64,000 bases of DNA from Myxococcales bacterium. Lineage in GTDB: Bacteria; Myxococcota_A; UBA796; GCA-2862545. A program made the position numbers and the translations under genes. Positions within the stretch are counted from its first letter, which is position 1; each line of letters opens with the position of its first letter. Below are positions 24,510 through 31,529 of the stretch, one piece after another. The notes below the pieces were generated by a model, which was not told where the DNA came from, did not search any database, and saw only the letters and a program-made list of their open reading frames with translations. The stretch lies in assembly GCA_019634415.1 (NCBI GenBank), contig JAHQVJ010000031.1:1-64000 (forward strand), written 5' to 3'.

Positions 24510-25253
24510 ATGGGAGTTCGCGTGCGTCTTGCTCTTCTGCCCTTGGTCTGTTCCGTGGCGGGCTGTGTCTTCCAGGTCGGGGAGACCTACGAAGCCTTCG
24601 TCGACGTGGAGATCCCGTCCGAGGTGACCACCCTTGCCTTGGAGGTGGAGTGGGGCGACGTGACCGTCGTCGCCGGCGACCGTGCCCGCCTCGACGCGCG
24701 CTACGAGTGGCAGGGGGGCGACGGCAACTCGCCCGTGCTGATCCGCGACGAGCGCAGCACCGAGGCGACCTACCGGTTCGAGTGTCCCGACACGCGTCGT
24801 GGGTGCGGAGTGACCGTCGAGCTAGCGCTGCCCCCCAGCGTCACGGTGGCATCCATCGTCGCCGATCTCGGAGCGGTGCAGACCACCGACCTGCAGACCG
24901 AGCTGACGATCCACACCGACGCCGGCTCCATCGAGGTGGATGGCCACGAGGGGCTCCTGGATCTGCAGTCCGAGTTCGGCGCCATCGAGGTGACGGACGC
25001 CTGCTCTGCCGAGCTGCGCGCCACCACCGGAACCGGGGAGATCGAGCTCGAGCTGTGTGAGCGGCCCGACGTCGTGGAGGCGAAGGCCGAGTTCGGCAGC
25101 ATCGACGTGGTCGTGCCCGTCGGGGCCTATGCGGTGGACGCGAGCACCGACTTCGGTAGCGTCGAGGTGGACGGCCTCGACGTGGATCCCGAGGCGGATG
25201 CCTCCATCGTCGCGCGGACCAGCACGGGAGAGGTCACCGTCCGAGGACGGTAG
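24510..25253 (+). CDS. Lipoprotein with DUF4097-like beta repeat
   Basis: 247 residues. Lipoprotein signal ends V-A-G-C near residue 19. The mature part consists of short repeated beta units, each like T-D-A-G-S-I-E-V-D-G, S-E-F-G-A-I-E-V, T-G-T-G-E-I-E-L-E-L and T-D-F-G-S-V-E-V, as in DUF4097 putative adhesin or auto-transporter-like beta-strand repeats. The function is unknown. GTG 24522 is a strong alternative start because GGGAG sits five bases upstream of it and it would give a compact signal peptide. The next lipoprotein gene follows 20 bases downstream. Confidence 0.7.
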   Translation: MGVRVRLALLPLVCSVAGCVFQVGETYEAFVDVEIPSEVTTLALEVEWGDVTVVAGDRARLDARYEWQGGDGNSPVLIRDERSTEATYRFECPDTRRGCGVTVELALPPSVTVASIVADLGAVQTTDLQTELTIHTDAGSIEVDGHEGLLDLQSEFGAIEVTDACSAELRATTGTGEIELELCERPDVVEAKAEFGSIDVVVPVGAYAVDASTDFGSVEVDGLDVDPEADASIVARTSTGEVTVRGR

Positions 25254-25273
25254 CGTGGAGCCGGGAGGCATCC

Positions 25274-25915
25274 ATGCACACGAACATCGGGCTCGGCGTC
25301 GTCTCGGCGACCTGGCTCTGGCTGGCGAGCGGGTGTGGAGGCGCCACCGGCGGGGTGGCATTCTCCGACGACGGCTGGGAGTGGATCCGCGAGGAGGCCC
25401 TTGCGTGGCAGCTCGTAGACGACACCCTCGCCATCCGCACCCAGCCTGGTTCGCTGTGGGCGGACTCCAACAACGCCCGGAACGTGCGGGTGCGAGATGC
25501 GCCGGACGCCGATGCGTGGTTCGCACAGGTGGAGCTGACGTCGCGCCCGGAGCGAGGCGCAGAGCAGGGCGGGTTGCTGCTGTACTCCGGTGACGACGAC
25601 TACGTGAAGCTCGTGCACGAGCGCGTGGCGGGCGACCTGTTCGCGCTGCAGGCCTCCGAGCGAGACGGCGTGCCCATGGTCGCGGATCGCCTGGAGGCGG
25701 ACGTGGCCATCATCGAGCTGCGGATGCTGGTGAGCGCCTCCGGCGTGTCCGGCTGGGCCCGCCAGGGGACGGAGCAGCCGTGGCTGGAGGTGGCGACGTC
25801 GGAGCTGCCCCCGTCGCCGCTGCGCGTGGGCGTGTTCTCCCATGGTGGAGACGAAGACGTGGAGCGGTGGGCGAGCTTCCGTGGGTTCCTCCTGTCGGAG
25901 GAGACCCTGCCGTAG
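25274..25915 (+). CDS. Lipoprotein with DUF1349-like concanavalin-type domain
   Basis: 213 residues. The signal peptide ends A-S-G-C near residue 21. The mature domain has R-T-Q-P-G-S-L-W, W-F-A-Q-V-E-L-T-S, E-Q-G-G-L-L-L-Y-S-G-D-D-D-Y-V-K-L and a late R-V-G-V-F-S-H strand, the pattern of DUF1349 beta-sandwich domains related to the C-terminal module of beta-xylosidases; such modules bind carbohydrates. No catalytic residues are evident. The start follows a GGGAGG site. It probably shares a transcript with the preceding lipoprotein gene. Confidence 0.66.
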   Translation: MHTNIGLGVVSATWLWLASGCGGATGGVAFSDDGWEWIREEALAWQLVDDTLAIRTQPGSLWADSNNARNVRVRDAPDADAWFAQVELTSRPERGAEQGGLLLYSGDDDYVKLVHERVAGDLFALQASERDGVPMVADRLEADVAIIELRMLVSASGVSGWARQGTEQPWLEVATSELPPSPLRVGVFSHGGDEDVERWASFRGFLLSEETLP

Positions 25916-25943
25916 TCAGCGTCTCCTCGAGCGGCTCATTTTG

Positions 25944-25979
25944 GTTGCGTACGCAACGAATGTTGTTACATATCCAACA
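25944..25979. promoter_or_regulatory. MarR operator region: a perfect palindrome and an operator motif overlapping the start
   Basis: Two elements precede the regulator gene. GTTGCGTACGCAAC at 25944-25957 is a perfect 14-bp palindrome. TTGTTACATATCCAACA at 25963-25979 has TGTTG/CAACA arms, ends on the first base of the regulator start codon, and recurs almost unchanged before the NTF2-like gene at 26471. The placement suggests autorepression. Confidence 0.6.
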
Positions 25980-26428
25980 TGTCATCCATCGAACGAACGG
26001 ACAGCATCGACCAGGCGCATGCGTACCGGCTGCAGCGCTTGGGCCGCCTGCTGCGCTACCAGCTGCTTCGCGCCCTCGCGCCCTTCGCGCTCACCCCCGA
26101 GCAGTTCGTGATCCTGTTCCGGCTGCACGAACAGGATGGTCAGGTCCAGAAGGAGCTGGTGGACGACGTGTTCGATGACCGCGCGAACATCACGCACTTG
26201 GTCAATCAGCTCACCGCCGCGGGCCACGTGCGGCGGGAGCGCCACGAGACCGATGGTCGGCAGCGGCGCGTGTTCCTGACGGAGTCCGGGCGGGAGCGGT
26301 TCGACTCGGTGCTGAAGCACGCACTCGAGGTCCGAGCCGAGCTGTTCAGCGACTTCACCGACGACGAGCTCGATCAGCTGATGACCTTCGTGGCCCGCAT
26401 CGAGGAGCGCATCGGCTCCATGGTGTGA
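25979..26428 (+). CDS. MarR-family transcriptional regulator
   Basis: 149 residues with the MarR winged-helix layout: helices to residue 40, then L-T-P-E-Q-F-V-I-L-F-R-L, a recognition region D-R-A-N-I-T-H-L-V-N-Q-L and the wing R-R-E-R-H-E-T-D-G-R-Q-R-R-V-F-L-T. MarR proteins bind DNA as dimers and are released by small ligands. No ribosome-binding site precedes ATG 25979, which overlaps the operator-like motif, so the transcript may be leaderless. The NTF2-like gene 78 bases downstream carries the same motif in its promoter and is the probable regulated partner. Confidence 0.88.
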   Translation: MSSIERTDSIDQAHAYRLQRLGRLLRYQLLRALAPFALTPEQFVILFRLHEQDGQVQKELVDDVFDDRANITHLVNQLTAAGHVRRERHETDGRQRRVFLTESGRERFDSVLKHALEVRAELFSDFTDDELDQLMTFVARIEERIGSMV

Positions 26429-26470
26429 GTCGACGCGACGATGCAGCAGTGCAGGGGTCTGTCTCGATAA

Positions 26471-26488
26471 TTGTTTGATATCCAACAA
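26471..26488. promoter_or_regulatory. Second MarR operator-like motif
   Basis: TTGTTTGATATCCAACAA is symmetric at 16 of 18 positions and matches the motif at 25963-25979 at nearly all shared positions. It lies about 20 bases before the start codon of the NTF2-like gene, a position suited to repression. Confidence 0.6.
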
Positions 26489-26506
26489 CTTCAGGGAGGA
26501 CGAGAG

Positions 26507-26914
26507 ATGATGGCATTGATTGCGACGATTCTGGTGGGTGGGACGGCGCTCGCGAACGACGATGCGCGCGGCCCCGTGGCCCGCACGCTCAAGGCCTGGG
26601 TCCAGGCCACCGACGCCCAGGACGTGCCGGCCGTTCGCGCGGCCTTTCACCCCGACGCCGTTCAGGTCGTGCAGATGGGGGACAAGGCGATGACGCTGAC
26701 CACGCCCGCCTACGTGTCGATGATCGAGGAGGGGAAGATCGGGGGCGGCAAGACGCGGCTGCAGATCCACGAGATCACCGTGCGCGCACCCCACGCCACT
26801 GCCCACATCACCCGCAGCAGTGACGCGATGGTGATGGAGGATGCACTGGTGCTACAGCACACCGAGGATGGTTGGCGCATCACCGGGGCGACGATCCGGG
26901 CGACGGCACGCTGA
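26507..26914 (+). CDS. Exported NTF2-like (SnoaL/lumazine-binding type) protein
   Basis: 135 residues. The N-terminus M-M-A-L-I-A-T-I-L-V-G-G-T-A-L-A is a signal peptide. The mature part has the NTF2-like cone fold pattern: W-V-Q-A-T-D-A-Q-D-V-P-A-V-R-A-A-F-H-P-D-A, then strands ending L-Q-H-T-E-D-G-W-R-I-T-G-A-T. Relatives bind small hydrophobic ligands or lack known activity. The start is set by the GGGAGGA at 26494-26500. It is preceded by the operator-like motif shared with the MarR gene, so its expression is probably ligand-controlled. Confidence 0.72.
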   Translation: MMALIATILVGGTALANDDARGPVARTLKAWVQATDAQDVPAVRAAFHPDAVQVVQMGDKAMTLTTPAYVSMIEEGKIGGGKTRLQIHEITVRAPHATAHITRSSDAMVMEDALVLQHTEDGWRITGATIRATAR

Positions 26915-26982
26915 TCGCGGCGCGCCTCGACGCTGACGCGTCTGCTCGCCCCTGATACCCTGGAGCCGGAGGGGGTTCGAGC

Positions 26983-27507
26983 ATGGCGGCCATCGCGCGG
27001 TCCACGGTAGGGGGGGTGCCTCAGCGCATCACCGGGTCCCCGCTGCGATGGGGGCGAGACCTGGCCATCGTGGGAGCGGTAACGGGCTTCGCGGCCCCCG
27101 CAGCGGTCTTCGGGGTGGCCACGGGGCCCTTCCTGATGGCCTCCATCTTGGCGGGGCTTGGCTGCGGGCTGATCCTCGGCGCCGAGATGCCCGCCTTCCT
27201 GGAGTCGGCGCGCAGGCGGCTGTCGCTGGGAGAGATCGCGGTTCGCTGCGTGGCGGTGGGAGGCGGCCTGGGGGCCTTCGTGGGGCTCGTGGCCGCGGAG
27301 GCGGCAGGGCAGATCTTCCTGGGATCGTTCGCCGTGGCAGGCCTGGCGGGAGCGCTGCAGTTCGGCTGGCTGTGGCTGCCCTACACGGTGCTCACGGTGC
27401 TGGAGCGACCCACGTGGCCGGTGGTGCTGGCTGCCTGCCTGGTGGCGCCGGTCCTCGGGCACGCCGCGGTGGGGATCACGAACCTGCTGATCTGGTTGGC
27501 GCTCTGA
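26983..27507 (+). CDS. Integral membrane protein of unknown function
   Basis: 174 residues with four or five Gly/Ala-rich hydrophobic segments (about 28-50, 52-70, 86-108, 112-135 and 148-172). No family signature was recognised. The ATG follows GGAGGGGG at a good distance. It ends 20 bases before the hybrid histidine kinase gene, so it may be that protein's membrane partner, since the kinase itself has no transmembrane segment. Confidence 0.6.
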   Translation: MAAIARSTVGGVPQRITGSPLRWGRDLAIVGAVTGFAAPAAVFGVATGPFLMASILAGLGCGLILGAEMPAFLESARRRLSLGEIAVRCVAVGGGLGAFVGLVAAEAAGQIFLGSFAVAGLAGALQFGWLWLPYTVLTVLERPTWPVVLAACLVAPVLGHAAVGITNLLIWLAL

Positions 27508-27527
27508 ATCCGCTCCGGACCAACCGC

Positions 27528-28586
27528 ATGTTCTTGCTGGGTCGGTGTGCGGCGGCCGTGGCTCACGAGGTCAACAACCCGCTCTCCGCCGTGACGGCGA
27601 ACATCAGCCACGTGAACAGCAGCCTGGACTCGGCAGCGCTGGTCCGACACAGCCTGAAAGAGGCTCTGGACGACGCGATGACCGGAGCTGTCCAGGTGTC
27701 GCGCATCGTGATGGCGTTTCGGGCGCTCGCTCGCTCGGATCCACACCTGGGCCGGCCGGTGGACGAGGTGGTCCGCTACGCCGAGATCCTCACGTCGCAT
27801 CCCATTCGAGCGTCGGCGGCGGTGCGGGTGCAGCTGCACGGCGGAACCGACGGGCCGGTCCCCCGACTGGCCGGAGACTCGGGCTTGCTCTTGCAGGCCC
27901 TGGTGAACCTGCTGCTGCACTCGGCGGATCACATGCCACCAGGCGTGCCCGCACCGGAGGTGGCCGTGGCAGTGCACGCCAACGCTGTTCCCGTGACCTT
28001 GACGGTGACGAGCACGGGCCCCGCATCTGGCGTGGATCCCGAGGGTCCGGATCCGACCGAGCCCTCGGTCTGGATGGCGCAGCAGCTGCTGGCGGAGATC
28101 GCGGGCACGCTGACCATCGCAGACGCCGAGGGCGGCTGTGTGTACACCCTGACGGCCCCGGAGTACGGCGCGCCTCCCCTCGAGCCGCCTGCGCCGCCCC
28201 CCGATCTGGGGCGCGCCTCTGTGCTGGTGATCGACGACAACGAGTTGGTGGCCACGTCGCTGAAGCGCATGCTGGCGTCGGATTTCGATGTTCAGGTCGC
28301 ATCCAACGGCATGGACGCGCTGCAGTGCTTGAGCCGGGCCCCACTGCCCGACGTGGTGCTCTGTGACTTGATGATGCCGGGCCTGACGGGGGAGCAGCTG
28401 TTCTCTCGAGTGTCCGAGGACCTGCGGAGGCGCTTCATCTTCCTCACGGGTGGCTTCACCGTGGGCTCCACCCGTCGCTTCCTGCGGGAGCACGACGTGC
28501 CGTGCCTGGAGAAGCCCTTCGAGCGCTCCGCCCTGTTGGCGCACATCCAGCGGGTGGTGGCGACAGCGCCGAGCGCTATTCGCTGA
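27528..28586 (+). CDS. Soluble histidine kinase-like protein with C-terminal receiver domain
   Basis: 352 residues. The dimerisation helix carries H-E-V-N-N-P-L with His13 as the phosphorylation site. The following ATPase region is degenerate: N-L-L-L-H-S-A-D is recognisable as an N-box, but the D-x-G-x-G and G-x-G-L-G boxes are missing. The receiver domain is complete: acidic pair in V-I-D-D-N near residue 232, phospho-acceptor Asp near 280 in L-C-D-L-M-M-P-G, Thr in F-L-T-G-G and Lys in E-K-P-F. It may act as a phosphotransfer partner rather than an autokinase. The last 11 bases overlap the convergent gene. Confidence 0.8.
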   Translation: MFLLGRCAAAVAHEVNNPLSAVTANISHVNSSLDSAALVRHSLKEALDDAMTGAVQVSRIVMAFRALARSDPHLGRPVDEVVRYAEILTSHPIRASAAVRVQLHGGTDGPVPRLAGDSGLLLQALVNLLLHSADHMPPGVPAPEVAVAVHANAVPVTLTVTSTGPASGVDPEGPDPTEPSVWMAQQLLAEIAGTLTIADAEGGCVYTLTAPEYGAPPLEPPAPPPDLGRASVLVIDDNELVATSLKRMLASDFDVQVASNGMDALQCLSRAPLPDVVLCDLMMPGLTGEQLFSRVSEDLRRRFIFLTGGFTVGSTRRFLREHDVPCLEKPFERSALLAHIQRVVATAPSAIR

Positions 28587-30030
28587 TGCTGCCCACCTGG
28601 GTCAGGTCGTACAGGTCTTCGAGCAGGTACAGACGGCGCGGGTCCGTGCCTCCCGTCAGCATGCGCCAGACCTCCTCCTTGTCGCGGCTGACCTCGGTGA
28701 TCTTGCCCATCGTCATCCACGACGCGAGGTAGGTTCCGCCGGTGAGCTTGCGCGCGTCCCCCAGGGAGTTGGTGAAGCCGTTGTCGGGATCGGTGTAGCG
28801 CCAGCGCAGCTCGAGGCTCGACGGCGTCCAGGCGTACTCGGTGAGGCCCGAGACCTGTGGGTCGTAGCCGGTACCGTTGTCGAACAGCACCATGCCGCCG
28901 GGCCAGATGTGAGAGAAGTGACCCTTGCTGCCGAGCTCGTCGTTGGGCAGCTCGAAGTCCGTGCCGCTGCCGCCTCCCATCTGTCCCTCGAGGGCCCCCG
29001 TCTCGCCGTCGATTCGCAGCAGCGCGGAGAGGATCCGCGCATACATGTAGAACTTGCCCTGATCCTCGACGTAGGCCAGCGAGTTGCTGTGGGTGACCTC
29101 GCACACCTGGGTCTCGCCGTACAGCTGCTGGAAGAGGGTAGGGCAGCGCGAGTAGCCGTCGTCCACGGGGTAGCCACCCAGGCCGCCGAACCAGTCGGTC
29201 CACTGATCGAAGAGCAGGGTGCCTGGCGTCTGTGAGCCTTCCTCGTTGATCACCAGCGAGTCCGCCATGGCCACGTCGCCGCGGTCGCCGTAGTTCATGG
29301 GAGTGAAGGAGCGCGACAGGTAGGCGAAGCGGCCGTCGGGCAGCTCCACGGTGGCGTGGTGGGCGCCGTCGGCGAGGGTCTCCGAGAGCACCTCGCCGTC
29401 CAGCGTCATGCGCAGGATGCGGCCGTCGGGATCCGTGCGCGTCTCGTCGTACTCGGTCCACACCAACGAGCCGCCGTCGCGGGAGGGCTGTCCGTTCACG
29501 GTGCCTTTGCCCTGGGGCAGCAGATGCCACCACACCCAGTCGCCCTCGTGGTCGGCGATGCCGATGAAGAAGTTGTTGCCGCCGGAGTAGGGCCCGCCAC
29601 CAGCACCGTCCGAGGCGGCGAACATGACGTAGTTGCCCACCACCTGAGACTGCGACACGTCGAGGGTCTCGGCGGTGAGGTCGGGCAGGATCGACGGTGG
29701 CGGTTCGGTGGTCACCGTGCCGGTGTGCACTACCTGGCCCCCCGAGCCGCGCACGAGGACGATCTCGTAGGTGTAGGGCTGGCCTGCCTTGAGGCCGAGC
29801 AGCAGGTGCTCGTGGCGTCGCTCGGCACGGTTGATGGGGGTCTCGTGCTCGAACTCCTCCGGCCGCTCCTGCAGCGCGAAGCGCACGTAGGAGTCCGCCT
29901 TGCTGGCCGTGTTGAACTCCACGTGCACCACCGAGGGGTGGTCCTCGTCGACCTCCACCTGTAGGCCCAGTGGACCGCTCGCACAACCCACCATGCCGAG
30001 CATGATGATCCACACCCCGACAGTGTGCAT
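28576..30030 (-). CDS. Arylsulfotransferase-like beta-propeller lipoprotein
   Basis: 484 residues. The lipoprotein signal ends M-V-G-C near residue 16. After an Ig-like N-terminal part (to about 110) comes a beta-propeller with W-W-H-L-L-P, D-G-A-H-H-A-T-V-E-L-P-D-G-R-F, H-S-N-S-L-A-Y-V and H-I-W-P-G-G, the repeated His-rich blade motifs of the arylsulfotransferase (ASST) family, which move sulfate between phenols in the periplasm. Whether the catalytic histidine is retained cannot be judged without alignment. The start is set by GGAGGTC just upstream. The 3' end overlaps the convergent histidine kinase gene. Confidence 0.7.
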   Translation of the reverse strand: MHTVGVWIIMLGMVGCASGPLGLQVEVDEDHPSVVHVEFNTASKADSYVRFALQERPEEFEHETPINRAERRHEHLLLGLKAGQPYTYEIVLVRGSGGQVVHTGTVTTEPPPSILPDLTAETLDVSQSQVVGNYVMFAASDGAGGGPYSGGNNFFIGIADHEGDWVWWHLLPQGKGTVNGQPSRDGGSLVWTEYDETRTDPDGRILRMTLDGEVLSETLADGAHHATVELPDGRFAYLSRSFTPMNYGDRGDVAMADSLVINEEGSQTPGTLLFDQWTDWFGGLGGYPVDDGYSRCPTLFQQLYGETQVCEVTHSNSLAYVEDQGKFYMYARILSALLRIDGETGALEGQMGGGSGTDFELPNDELGSKGHFSHIWPGGMVLFDNGTGYDPQVSGLTEYAWTPSSLELRWRYTDPDNGFTNSLGDARKLTGGTYLASWMTMGKITEVSRDKEEVWRMLTGGTDPRRLYLLEDLYDLTQVGSISE

Positions 30031-30120
30031 CTGACCTCCAGCCACGGGCAGACCGTAGCCAACCGAGCGCCGGTTGTGCGAGGGAGATGTCAGCGGTGCG
30101 TCACGTTGTGTCGTCGACTA

Positions 30121-30152
30121 CCAAAACGGCCCCGGCACAGGGTGCCGAGGCC
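30121..30152 (-). terminator. Rho-independent terminator of the thrombospondin-repeat gene
   Basis: Between the divergently located ends, CGGCAC-AGG-GTGCCG forms a 6-bp stem with a 3-base loop, extended by outer GGCC/GGCC pairs with one mismatch. On the minus strand it is followed by GTTTTGG. It begins 23 bases after the stop codon at 30175, as expected for an intrinsic terminator of that gene. Confidence 0.75.
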
Positions 30153-30174
30153 GCTCGATGCGATGGACGTGCGC

Positions 30175-31443
30175 CTAGCGGCGGCGACGCACCAGGCCGA
30201 GCAACAGCAGCGCCGTGGCCGCCGTCAGGGGCGCCCCACCCGTGCCGCTGCAGCCGCAGCCGCGGTCCACGATGACGGTGCCGCCACGACGGCGCCGCTC
30301 GTTCTCCTCGTCGGTCAGCTCGGGATCCTCGACCGGATCCTCGGGGTTCACCGGGTCGGTGTCCTCGATGATGTCGTCGGTGGGGTCGAGCGGATCGGTG
30401 CCGGCCTCCACCTCGTCGCCGTCGATGGCGCCGCCGCCGTCGCTGTCGTCCACGAGGGGATCGGTGCCGATGTTGATCTCGAGGCCGTCGAGGATGCGGT
30501 CGTCATCGGTGTCGGGGTTGAGTGGATCGGTGCCCCAGATGGCCTCGTCGCCGTCGCCCAGCCCGTCGTCGTCGGTGTCGGGGTTGAGGGGATCGGTGCC
30601 CTGGGCGACCTCGTCGCCGTCGAGCACGCCGTCCAAGTCCGAGTCGTCGTTGAGGGGATCGGTGCCGCGGGTGTTCTCCTCACCGTCGAGGAGTCCGTCG
30701 GCGTCGGAGTCGGCCACCAGCGGATCGGTGCCGATCTTCACCTCGAAGCCGTCGAGCAGACCGTCGGCATCGGTGTCGGGGTTGAGCGGATCGGTGCCGT
30801 AGGTGCCCTCGGCCACGTCGTCGAGGCCGTCGGAGTCGGTGTCGGCCCCCGACGGGTCGGTGCCCTGCTTGACCTCGACACCGTCGAGGATGCCGTCGCC
30901 GTCGGTGTCGGGGTTGAGCGGATCCGCGCCGTAGGTGCTCTCGTCACCGTCGAGCAGTCCGTCGTCGTCGGTGTCGGGGTTCAGTGGATCGGTGCCCGCC
31001 TGGACCTCTTCTCCGTCGAGCAGCCCGTCGTCGTCGGTGTCGGGATCGAGCGGATCCGTCTGGTACTTGGGCTCCTGGCCGTCCGCCAAGCCGTCGTCGT
31101 CGGTGTCGGGGTTGAGCGGATCCGTGCCGTCTTGCAGCTCGTCTCCGTCCAGCACGCCGTCGTAGTCGGTGTCGGGGAGGTTGGGATCGGTGCCCTGCTC
31201 GATCTCGTCGAGATCGGTGATGCCGTCACCATCGGAGTCGGCCTTGGGGTCGATCGGATCGGTGCCGGGATCCGTGGGGTCGGTGGGCTCGGTGCCATCC
31301 TCGGTGCCCGTGACGTCGCAGGTGCCTTCGATCTCGCAGCGATCTCGCTCCTCGACCTCCACCACGCGAACGTGGCGCTCCTCGACGATGATGCAGCCGC
31401 CTACAAGCAGCAGCACCAAGGGGCTCAACAGGGTCGATCGCAT
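30175..31443 (-). CDS. Surface lipoprotein with thrombospondin type 3 repeats and MYXO-CTERM-like tail
   Basis: 422 residues. Lipoprotein signal ends V-G-G-C-I. Residues about 65-365 are an unbroken array of calcium-binding thrombospondin type 3 repeats, each near [19 protein letters not shown]. After an acidic spacer and R-R-R-R the protein ends G-C-G-C-S-G-T-G-G, a hydrophobic helix and R-R-R-R, the layout of the MYXO-CTERM sorting tail that retains proteins at the surface of Myxococcota cells. Having both a lipobox and this tail is notable. AAGGAGGAG precedes the start, and a terminator follows the gene. Confidence 0.88.
   Translation of the reverse strand: MRSTLLSPLVLLLVGGCIIVEERHVRVVEVEERDRCEIEGTCDVTGTEDGTEPTDPTDPGTDPIDPKADSDGDGITDLDEIEQGTDPNLPDTDYDGVLDGDELQDGTDPLNPDTDDDGLADGQEPKYQTDPLDPDTDDDGLLDGEEVQAGTDPLNPDTDDDGLLDGDESTYGADPLNPDTDGDGILDGVEVKQGTDPSGADTDSDGLDDVAEGTYGTDPLNPDTDADGLLDGFEVKIGTDPLVADSDADGLLDGEENTRGTDPLNDDSDLDGVLDGDEVAQGTDPLNPDTDDDGLGDGDEAIWGTDPLNPDTDDDRILDGLEINIGTDPLVDDSDGGGAIDGDEVEAGTDPLDPTDDIIEDTDPVNPEDPVEDPELTDEENERRRRGGTVIVDRGCGCSGTGGAPLTAATALLLLGLVRRRR
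30380..31280. repeat. Tandem coding repeats (thrombospondin type 3 units)
   Basis: About thirteen imperfect units of roughly 66-69 bases, recognisable by recurring GTCGGGGTTGAGCGGATC and GTCGTCGTCGGTGTCGGG blocks, encode the calcium-binding repeats of the lipoprotein. Neighbouring units differ mainly at third positions and variable loops, so unequal crossing-over could change copy number. Confidence 0.8.
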
Positions 31444-31529
31444 GGAACTCCTCCTTGACTGTGGCGTCCTTACGCGTGAACACCCGAAACATTCGAGCAT
31501 GGGACACCACAGCGTGGACAAAGTGTGAC

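Noticed and set aside
30380..31280. CRISPR array because of regularly spaced repeats
   Set aside because: The repeats are coding, imperfect and in frame for thrombospondin type 3 units, and no cas genes are present.
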